This document shows, in pieces, positions 1 to 5,036 of a stretch of DNA of 5,036 nt. The stretch spans positions 1 to 5,036 of the forward strand of contig JALWJU010000238.1 in assembly GCA_026997055.1 (NCBI GenBank). The letters are read 5' to 3'. Both the position numbers and the translations under genes were made by a program. Origin of the DNA: Paracoccaceae bacterium (GTDB taxonomy: Bacteria > Pseudomonadota > Alphaproteobacteria > Rhodobacterales > Rhodobacteraceae). Under the pieces are notes generated by a model, which made no database searches, had not been told where the DNA came from, and saw only the letters and a list, made by a program, of their open reading frames with translations. Numbering within the stretch: position 1 is the first letter of the stretch; the number at the start of each line of letters is the position of its first letter.

Positions 1-279
1 CGCAACTGGATCGACAACCTCGCCCAGGACCCGGCCACGCGCTCCAATACCTCGGTCTGCCTCAAATTCACCGATCCGCGCATCAAGGATGGCGCGGCTT
101 TTGCCAAGGCGGTGGCGAAACGGCTCGAGGAAGCCGGCGCGGCCTATGACATCGGCGCCTATCGCGACGCGCCGGCGGGCCTGCGCATCTGGTGCGGCGG
201 CACGGTCGAGACCGCCGATCTCGAGGCGCTGCTGCCCTGGCTCGACTGGGCGTTCGAGGCCGAAATCGCCTCGGCGTAA
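1..279 (+). CDS. serC: Phosphoserine aminotransferase, C-terminal part (partial)
   Basis: The reading frame is open from the first base and ends in TAA at 277-279, giving the last 92 residues of a protein that starts left of the window. The text includes RNWIDNLAQDPATRSNTSVC near the left edge and LRIWCGGTVE followed by LEALLPWLDWAFEAE at the end. This matches my recollection of the C-terminal small domain of alphaproteobacterial SerC (about 380 residues, class V PLP aminotransferase). SerC converts 3-phosphohydroxypyruvate and glutamate to 3-phosphoserine and 2-oxoglutarate in the cytoplasm. The active-site lysine and most PLP contacts lie outside the window. The identification is strengthened by serA 92 bases downstream on the same strand, since SerA makes the SerC substrate and serC-serA is a common alphaproteobacterial order. 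A conserved RNA element called the serC motif is known upstream of this gene in alphaproteobacteria, but that position is not in view. Confidence 0.92.
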   Translation, partial: RNWIDNLAQDPATRSNTSVCLKFTDPRIKDGAAFAKAVAKRLEEAGAAYDIGAYRDAPAGLRIWCGGTVETADLEALLPWLDWAFEAEIASA

Positions 280-286
280 AGGTTTG

Positions 287-356
287 AACTTTCCGGCTCG
301 GGCGGGCGAAAAGTCTGAACTTTCGCCTGCCCGGCCCTCCCGAAATTGCAACTTTC
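287..356 (+). repeat. Three AACTTTC heptamers phased at 31-32 bases
   Basis: The heptamer AACTTTC occurs at 287-293, 318-324 and 350-356, with starts 31 and 32 bases apart, close to three DNA helical turns. The first two copies share a longer core TGAACTTTC (285-293 and 316-324). The middle copy is part of the downstream arm of the hairpin at 299-333. Regular spacing on one face of the helix would suit a DNA-binding protein, but the copies could also be remnants of a local duplication. No binding protein can be named. Confidence 0.4.
299..333 (+). promoter_or_regulatory. Strong hairpin in the serC-serA spacer
   Basis: Bases 299-311 pair with 321-333 over 13 base pairs, one of them a G-U wobble (304 with 328). 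After a single bulged A at 312, two more pairs (313-320 and 314-319) close a CTGA tetraloop. The stem begins 19 bases after the serC stop and ends 26 bases before the serA Shine-Dalgarno sequence. No T-run follows, so it does not look like a canonical intrinsic terminator. Inferred roles are partial attenuation or an mRNA processing or stability site that sets the serC to serA expression ratio. The pairing is seen directly; the function is not shown. Confidence 0.6.
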
Positions 357-358
357 TC

Positions 359-364
359 AAAGGA
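359..364 (+). promoter_or_regulatory. Ribosome binding site of serA
   Basis: AAAGGA at 359-364 lies 7 bases before the ATG at 372. This is good Shine-Dalgarno spacing and fixes the serA start. serA therefore has its own translation initiation and is not dependent on coupling to serC, which ends 92 bases upstream. Confidence 0.75.
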
Positions 365-371
365 CCACAAA

Positions 372-1964
372 ATGGCTCCCAAGGTACTCGTCTCCGACAA
401 GCTCTCCGAAACCGCCGTGCAGATCTTCCGCGACCGTGGCATCGAGGTCGATTTCCGCCCCGATCTCGGCAAGGACAAGGAAGCGCTCCTGAAAGCGATC
501 CCCGAATATGACGGGCTCGCGATCCGCTCGGCGACCAAGGTCACCGAAAAGATCCTCGATGCGGCAAAGAACCTCAAGGTGATCGGCCGCGCCGGGATCG
601 GCACCGACAATATCGACAAGAAAGCCGCCTCGAAAAAGGGCGTGATCGTGATGAACACGCCGTTTGGCAACATGATCACCACCGCCGAGCACGCCATCGC
701 CCTGATGTTCGCGGTGGCGCGCCAGATCCCCGAGGCCGATGCCTCGACCCAGGCCGGCAAGTGGGAAAAGTCGCGCTTCATGGGGGTGGAGCTTACGAAC
801 AAGACCCTCGGCGTGATCGGCTGCGGCAATATCGGCTCGATCGTGATCGACCGCGCGCTGGGGCTGAAGATGAAGGTGGTCGGCTACGATCCCTACCTCT
901 CCCAGGAGCGCGCCGATGCGCTGGGGGTGGAGAAGGTGGAGCTTGACGATCTGCTGGCGCGCGCCGACATCATCACCCTGCATGTCCCGCTCACCGACCA
1001 GACCCGGGGGATCCTGTCGGCCGAAAACCTCGCCAAGACCAAAAAGGGCGTGCGCATCATCAACTGCGCGCGCGGCGGTCTGGTGGACGAAGCGGCGCTG
1101 GCCGAACTGCTCAAGTCGGGCCATGTGGCGGGTGCGGGCTTCGATGTCTTTTCCGAGGAGCCGGCGCACGACAACCCGCTCTTTGGCCTGCCCAATGTGG
1201 TCTGCACCCCGCATCTGGGTGCGGCCACCACCGAGGCGCAGGAAAACGTCGCCATCCAGGTGGCCGAGCAGATTTCCGACTACCTGCTGACCGGCGCCGT
1301 GCAAAACGCGCTCAACATGCCCTCGGTCACCGCCGAGGAGGCCAGGGTGATGGGCCCCTGGATCAAGCTCGCCGAGCATCTGGGCGCCTTTGTCGGCCAG
1401 CTCACCGACGAGCCGATCAAGGCCGTCAACATCACCTTTGACGGGGTTGCCGCCGACATGAACCTCGCCGCGCTGGAAAGCGCCGCCATCGCCGGGCTGA
1501 TGAAGGCGACCAACCCGGAAGTGAACATGGTCAGCGCCCCGGTCGTGGCCGCCGAGCGCGGCATCCGGATCTCGCGCACCACCCAGCCCAAGGGGGGCGT
1601 GTTCGACGGCTATATCAAGCTCACCATGGTCACGGATGAGCGCGAGCGCTCGATTGCCGGCACGGTGTTTTCCGACGGCAAGCCGCGCTTCATCCAGATC
1701 AAGGGCATCAATATCGACGCCGAGATCGGCCGCCACATGCTCTATACCACCAACCGCGACGTGCCCGGCATCATCGGCGCGCTGGGCGGCATCCTCGGGC
1801 GGGGCGGGGTCAACATCGCCAACTTCACCCTCGGCCGCGCCGATGTGGGCGAAGAGGCGCTGGCGCTTCTCTATGTGGACGAGCCGGTGCCGGCATCGGT
1901 GCTCGAAGAACTGGAGGCGACCGAATTCTTCCGCATGATCCGGCCGCTCAGCTTCGACGTGTGA
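372..1964 (+). CDS. serA: D-3-phosphoglycerate dehydrogenase, long form with ACT domain
   Basis: This 530-residue cytoplasmic enzyme oxidises 3-phosphoglycerate to 3-phosphohydroxypyruvate with NAD+, the committed step of serine synthesis. Residues 1-100 and about 280-310 form the substrate-binding domain, with GRAGIGTDNID at 72-82. Residues about 101-280 form the Rossmann domain, with nucleotide loop GCGNIG at 150-155 and the NAD-ribose aspartate D173 in GYDP. The D-2-hydroxyacid dehydrogenase catalytic set is complete: R234 in NCARGG, E263 in FDVFSEEP and H281 in TPHLGA. The long-form insert (allosteric substrate-binding domain) covers about 315-450. An ACT domain covers about 455-530, with NRDVPGIIGALGGILGRGG at 461-479. 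The length matches long-form SerA of the Bacillus/Mycobacterium/alphaproteobacterial type. The family's ACT domain commonly mediates serine feedback, but inhibition of this enzyme is inferred. The start is the ATG at 372, supported by AAAGGA 7 bases upstream. It is probably co-transcribed with serC. No truncation or frameshift is seen. Confidence 0.97.
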   Translation: MAPKVLVSDKLSETAVQIFRDRGIEVDFRPDLGKDKEALLKAIPEYDGLAIRSATKVTEKILDAAKNLKVIGRAGIGTDNIDKKAASKKGVIVMNTPFGNMITTAEHAIALMFAVARQIPEADASTQAGKWEKSRFMGVELTNKTLGVIGCGNIGSIVIDRALGLKMKVVGYDPYLSQERADALGVEKVELDDLLARADIITLHVPLTDQTRGILSAENLAKTKKGVRIINCARGGLVDEAALAELLKSGHVAGAGFDVFSEEPAHDNPLFGLPNVVCTPHLGAATTEAQENVAIQVAEQISDYLLTGAVQNALNMPSVTAEEARVMGPWIKLAEHLGAFVGQLTDEPIKAVNITFDGVAADMNLAALESAAIAGLMKATNPEVNMVSAPVVAAERGIRISRTTQPKGGVFDGYIKLTMVTDERERSIAGTVFSDGKPRFIQIKGINIDAEIGRHMLYTTNRDVPGIIGALGGILGRGGVNIANFTLGRADVGEEALALLYVDEPVPASVLEELEATEFFRMIRPLSFDV

Positions 1965-1972
1965 GGCGCACA

Positions 1973-2000
1973 GGGTCCCGGCCGGCGCCGACCGGGGCCC
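1973..2000 (+). terminator. GC-rich hairpin just after serA
   Basis: Bases 1973-1981 pair with 1992-2000 (nine base pairs, one T-G wobble) around a 10-base loop, starting 8 bases after the serA stop codon. The position suits the end of the serC-serA transcript. There is no downstream T-run, so termination would be factor-dependent or imperfect, or the hairpin may only protect the mRNA 3' end. It is the first of the successive inverted repeats running to 2087. Confidence 0.4.
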
Positions 2001-2004
2001 CGCC

Positions 2005-2087
2005 CGCGCGCGAAGCGCGCGCCCCCGAGGGCAATATTTTTCGTGAAAAATATTCGCGACTCCGGGGCCTCGCTGCGCTCGGGGGCG
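2005..2087. repeat. Nested inverted-repeat element, REP-like
   Basis: Three pairings can be read directly. First, 2005-2011 (CGCGCGC) pairs with 2015-2021 around GAA. Second, 2020-2029 (CGCCCCCGAG) is a perfect 10-base inverted match to 2078-2087. Third, inside that frame, 2033-2041 (AATATTTTT) pairs perfectly with 2046-2054 around a CGTG loop; 19 of these 22 bases are A or T, in sharp contrast to the GC-rich surroundings. A near copy of the right arm, CTCCGGGG at 2060-2067, offers an alternative partner for the left arm. The first and second pairings share bases 2020-2021 and cannot both form completely. The layout resembles a dispersed extragenic palindrome. Copies elsewhere in the genome would confirm this, and none is present in the window. 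It may also act in termination of serA. No coding content is supported. Confidence 0.6.
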
Positions 2088-2094
2088 TTGGCGC

Positions 2095-2123
2095 TTGTCT
2101 CCCGGGCAGGGGGCCGGTAACAG
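2095..2123 (+). promoter_or_regulatory. Weak candidate promoter for the phosphoesterase gene
   Basis: TTGTCT at 2095-2100 and TAACAG at 2118-2123 are separated by 17 bases, which is ideal sigma70 spacing. The -35 hexamer fits moderately (CTTGTC against the alphaproteobacterial CTTGAC) and the -10 fits poorly. It lies between the inverted-repeat block and the start codon at 2154. An independent promoter here would make sense if the hairpins end the serA transcript. Chance occurrence is quite possible. Confidence 0.22.
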
Positions 2124-2153
2124 AAGCTGTCGGGCACGGGAAAGGCGGGCGTC

Positions 2154-2888
2154 ATGCGCACATATGCGATCGGCGATATCCACGGCCAGCTGGAAAAGCT
2201 CCGGCGCGCCCATGTGCTGATCGAGGCCGACCGGGCCGAGATGGACGACGACAGCGCGCCGGTGGTGCATGTCGGCGACCTCTGCGACCGGGGCCCGGAT
2301 ACGCGCGGGGTGCTCGATTTCCTGATCGCCGGGCAGAGGGCGGGCGAGCCCTGGGTGGTGCTCAGGGGCAATCACGACCGGATGATGGCGTATTTCCTCC
2401 AGATCCCGCCCCGGCGCGACCCGTGCCTGCGCGCCGGGCTCGACTGGCTGCATCCGCGCCTCGGCGGGCTGGAGACGCTGGCCTCCTACGGGGTGGACAT
2501 CTCGGCCGGGCGCGACCCCGAGGCGCTGCACCGCGACGCGCTGGCGCGCATGCCGGGAGCGCACCGAGATTTCCTCGCCTTCCTGCCGGTTTCGTATCGG
2601 CGCGGCGAGGTGTTCTTCTGCCATGCGGGCATCCGCCCCGGTATCGCGCTCGATGCGCAGGCGGAGGACGATCTCTTGTGGATCCGGCAGGAATTCCATG
2701 CCTCCCGTGCCGACCATGGCGCCCTGATCCTGCATGGCCATACCCCGGTGGATGCGGTGCGCCATTACGGCAACCGGGTCAATATCGACACCGGCGCGGG
2801 CCATGGCAAGGCACTGTCGGCGGTGGTGGTGGAGGGGCGGGAGGTCTTTTTGCTGACCGATAGCGGGCGGGTGGCGGTTCGCCCCTGA
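2154..2888 (+). CDS. Metallophosphoesterase of the PPP (serine/threonine phosphatase-like) family
   Basis: This 244-residue protein carries all the metal-binding signatures of the calcineurin-like PPP superfamily in order. They are GDIHG at 7-11 (D8, H10), GDLCDRG at 41-47 (D42, D45, R46), GNHD at 72-75 (N73, H74), FCHAG at 155-159 (H157) and HGHTP at 194-198 (H196). LLWIR at 174-178 resembles the motif seen in ApaH/PrpA-type phosphatases. The family binds two metal ions and hydrolyses phosphoesters: protein phosphoserine/threonine in PrpA types, diadenosine tetraphosphate in ApaH. The sequence does not settle the substrate, so no symbol is given. No signal peptide or membrane segment is present, so it is probably cytoplasmic. 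The ATG at 2154 is chosen because MRTYAIGDIHG is the usual family N-terminus and AAAGG lies at 2141-2145. It follows serA by 189 bases with hairpins between, so co-transcription with the serine genes is doubtful. Confidence 0.9.
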   Translation: MRTYAIGDIHGQLEKLRRAHVLIEADRAEMDDDSAPVVHVGDLCDRGPDTRGVLDFLIAGQRAGEPWVVLRGNHDRMMAYFLQIPPRRDPCLRAGLDWLHPRLGGLETLASYGVDISAGRDPEALHRDALARMPGAHRDFLAFLPVSYRRGEVFFCHAGIRPGIALDAQAEDDLLWIRQEFHASRADHGALILHGHTPVDAVRHYGNRVNIDTGAGHGKALSAVVVEGREVFLLTDSGRVAVRP

Positions 2889-2903
2889 GCCCTGAACCCT
2901 GAG
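2883..2903 (+). repeat. Three tandem 7-base units spanning the stop codon
   Basis: CCCTGAG (2883-2889), CCCTGAA (2890-2896) and CCCTGAG (2897-2903) lie head to tail. Each unit contains TGA. Because the period is 7, the three TGA codons (2886, 2893, 2900) fall in three different frames, so the phosphoesterase end is closed in every plus-strand frame. This is probably slippage duplication; any biological effect is inference. Confidence 0.5.
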
Positions 2904-2930
2904 TCGCGTTTGCCCCGGTCGGGTGCAGGG

Positions 2931-2951
2931 CCGGCAGGGCCTGCCTGCCGG
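2931..2951. terminator. Hairpin in the convergent spacer, possible bidirectional terminator
   Basis: CCGGCAGG at 2931-2938 is perfectly complementary to CCTGCCGG at 2944-2951 around a 5-base loop (GCCTG). It lies 43 bases after the phosphoesterase stop and 31 bases beyond the 3' end of the minus-strand tRNA, so transcripts converge on it from both sides. Neither side has a T-run, which weakens the terminator call. Confidence 0.35.
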
Positions 2952-2976
2952 GCTGTTGTCGGGCAGGCTGTTGTCG
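2951..2976. repeat. Tandem 11-base repeat downstream of the tRNA
   Basis: GGCTGTTGTCG occurs at 2951-2961 and again at 2966-2976, a period of 15 bases. It abuts the hairpin at 2931-2951 and ends 5 bases before the tRNA CCA end. It looks like a small local duplication. It does not copy the tRNA 3' end, so it is not an integration attachment repeat. Confidence 0.55.
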
Positions 2977-2981
2977 AGGGG

Positions 2982-3058
2982 TGGCGCTCGCGACAGGATT
3001 CGAACCTGTGACCTTCGCCTTCGGAGGGCGACACTCTATCCAGCTGAGCTACGCGAGC
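2982..3058 (-). tRNA. tRNA-Arg, anticodon CCG
   Basis: Read on the minus strand from 3058, the 77-base sequence folds as a complete cloverleaf. The acceptor arm GCTCGCG pairs with CGCGAGC. The D stem is GCTC with GAGT, with one G-T wobble. The anticodon stem TCGCC/GGCGA encloses the loop CTCCGAA, which puts anticodon CCG at 3022-3024. The T arm is ACAGG, TTCGAAT, CCTGT. The discriminator base is G, and CCA is encoded at 2982-2984. The anticodon reads CGG, a frequent arginine codon in GC-rich genomes. It lies downstream of, and on the same strand as, the paaX-like gene, but a good promoter sits between them, so it is probably transcribed on its own. Confidence 0.97.
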
Positions 3059-3067
3059 CTGTGCGTG

Positions 3068-3096
3068 CATATAGGCCATGCGCGCGGGCGGGGCAA
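3068..3096 (-). promoter_or_regulatory. Sigma70-like promoter of the tRNA-Arg gene
   Basis: On the minus strand, TTGCCC (3096-3091) and TATATG (3073-3068) are separated by exactly 17 bases. The -10 is an AT-rich island in GC-rich DNA. A transcript starting about seven bases past the -10 would begin near 3061, leaving only a few bases of leader before the mature 5' end at 3058. The hexamers, spacing and position all agree; the exact start site is inferred. Confidence 0.6.
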
Positions 3097-3132
3097 TCGC
3101 TAAAGCGCAAGAGACGTGCTTCCGTCAGGGTT

Positions 3133-3915
3133 TCACGAGCCCGTATCCCGGAGCCTGCCCGGCGCCTTTCGCAGGTCGCCGGCTTCGACCGGGCCGAGAC
3201 GATCGAGCAGCTCCATGACCCTTTTGCGACAGGGGCCGATACGGCAGTCGGGGCCGAGGAAATCGTCCGGCAGGTCCGCATGGCGCAGCAGCAGGCGGCG
3301 CCAGCCGTGTACGATCAGCCCGCGCAGCACCGCGCGGTCGAGGTCGCTGACACGAGGGGGCAGCAGGGTTGCGACCCGGGCAAGGCGGGCTTCGAAGCGG
3401 GCGTAGTCGTCGCGGAGCCTGGCGCCGACCAGGGCTTCGCGCAGCCAGTCGGGCAACGGGCCGAGCGTGCCGGTGAGGGTGAGGCAATCGTTTCGCTCCG
3501 GGGCGGGGCCGATGCCCAGATACACGCCCGGCTGGAGCGCCATGGCCTGCGTGTCGAGGGGGGAGCGCGCGCCCGGCGGGGCGACCAGCAGGTGCCAGAG
3601 ATCGCCGCGCGGCGGCTCGTGGGCATAGATACGCCTTGTGGCGGCGAGGGTTTCGCGGCGGCCATGGTCGGTCAGGAAATAGCTGCTGGTACGCCCGGTG
3701 CGCCGGCTTTCCAGCCAGCCGTCCTTGCGCAGCCGGTGCAGGGCCACGCGCATGCTCGCGGGCTTGATCCCCACCCGCCCGGTAAGCGCGGTGAGCATGG
3801 CCCCCGAGAGGCTGGCCCCCGGCGCGCGGGCAAGGTCGCCGAACAGGGTGACGATGAAGGACCAGACCCGCAGGGTTTCGCCCTCGGTCAGGGCGCTGAT
3901 GGCGGCGTCGGCCAC
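3133..3915 (-). CDS. PaaX-family transcriptional regulator
   Basis: This is a 260-residue predicted DNA-binding repressor. The N-terminal winged helix-turn-helix spans about 12-84; KPASMRVALHRLRKDGWLES (51-70) followed by GRTSSYFLTDHGR (74-86) has the characteristic PaaX recognition-helix and wing pattern. The C-terminal PaaX-type domain includes DLDRAVLRGLIVHGWRRLLL (191-210) and ADLPDDFLGPD (213-223). Well-studied PaaX represses phenylacetate catabolism genes and is released by phenylacetyl-CoA. That ligand and target are inferred here from family and neighbour. Translation starts at GTG (3915-3913), only 3 bases after the stop of the upstream thiolase gene; GGAG lies about 12 bases upstream, a rather long spacing that suggests translational coupling. 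The arrangement implies a regulator co-transcribed with the pathway it controls, probably autoregulated. Length fits the family, which is usually around 260-310 residues. The symbol paaX is withheld because the family has several paralogues. Confidence 0.88.
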   Translation of the reverse strand: MADAAISALTEGETLRVWSFIVTLFGDLARAPGASLSGAMLTALTGRVGIKPASMRVALHRLRKDGWLESRRTGRTSSYFLTDHGRRETLAATRRIYAHEPPRGDLWHLLVAPPGARSPLDTQAMALQPGVYLGIGPAPERNDCLTLTGTLGPLPDWLREALVGARLRDDYARFEARLARVATLLPPRVSDLDRAVLRGLIVHGWRRLLLRHADLPDDFLGPDCRIGPCRKRVMELLDRLGPVEAGDLRKAPGRLRDTGS

Positions 3916-3918
3916 GGC

Positions 3919-5036
<1,118 letters not shown>

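Noticed and set aside
83..829. A 248-codon minus-strand open frame opposite serC and serA
   Set aside because: It overlaps two recognised genes on the opposite strand, is rich in Arg, Ser and Pro as expected for a shadow frame, and shows no motif.
357..2804. An 815-codon open frame on the minus strand antisense to serA and the phosphoesterase
   Set aside because: It lies codon-aligned opposite two well-recognised genes that share a frame, runs straight through the intergenic hairpin block, and has the His/Asp/Gly/Arg-rich composition typical of antisense frames in GC-rich DNA. No domain is recognisable.
1961..2863. A 300-codon plus-strand open frame from the serA end into the phosphoesterase
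   Set aside because: It is a shifted frame over a gene with complete metal-binding motifs, includes the inverted-repeat block, and has low-complexity Arg/Gly/Pro/Ala-rich content.
2982..3058. tRNA-Arg as an integration site for a mobile element
   Set aside because: No duplicate of the tRNA 3' end, no integrase gene and no foreign-looking DNA are seen on either side within the window.
2765..3079. A minus-strand open frame reading RVAQLDRVSPSEGEGHRFES
   Set aside because: This peptide is the familiar false translation of a tRNA gene; it is produced by the tRNA-Arg at 2982-3058.

Overview
The window is GC-rich chromosomal DNA from an alphaproteobacterium, most likely of the Rhodobacterales (Rhodobacter/Paracoccus/Roseobacter relatives). 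This rests on the serC-serA gene order, the protein character, a strong GC bias at third codon positions, and a PaaX-type regulator coupled to a 3-oxoadipyl-CoA thiolase. It is an inference from reading, not from a database search.

Left part, plus strand: the C-terminal end of phosphoserine aminotransferase (serC, 1-279), a 92-base spacer with a strong hairpin and three evenly spaced AACTTTC heptamers, and complete long-form D-3-phosphoglycerate dehydrogenase (serA, 372-1964). Together these carry out the first two steps of serine biosynthesis from 3-phosphoglycerate. Directly after serA is a 115-base block of consecutive inverted repeats (1973-2087), including a very AT-rich hairpin framed by a GC-rich one. 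A complete PPP-type metallophosphoesterase (2154-2888) follows on the same strand.

Middle: a 93-base convergent spacer (2889-2981) with short tandem repeats and a hairpin separates the plus-strand genes from the minus-strand genes. A tRNA-Arg with anticodon CCG and an encoded CCA end lies on the minus strand at 2982-3058. It has a good sigma70-like promoter just upstream.

Right part, minus strand: a 3-oxoadipyl-CoA thiolase (pcaF/paaJ type, cut by the right window edge) is followed after 3 bases by a PaaX-family regulator with a GTG start. The pair points to a phenylacetate or beta-ketoadipate degradation cluster continuing beyond position 5036.

All genes belong to known families and I see no undescribed multi-gene system. 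The most unusual signals are in the intergenic DNA: the structured block after serA and the hairpin plus phased heptamers between serC and serA. No gene-free stretch exceeds 300 bases. No CRISPR array, insertion sequence, integrase or origin is visible.
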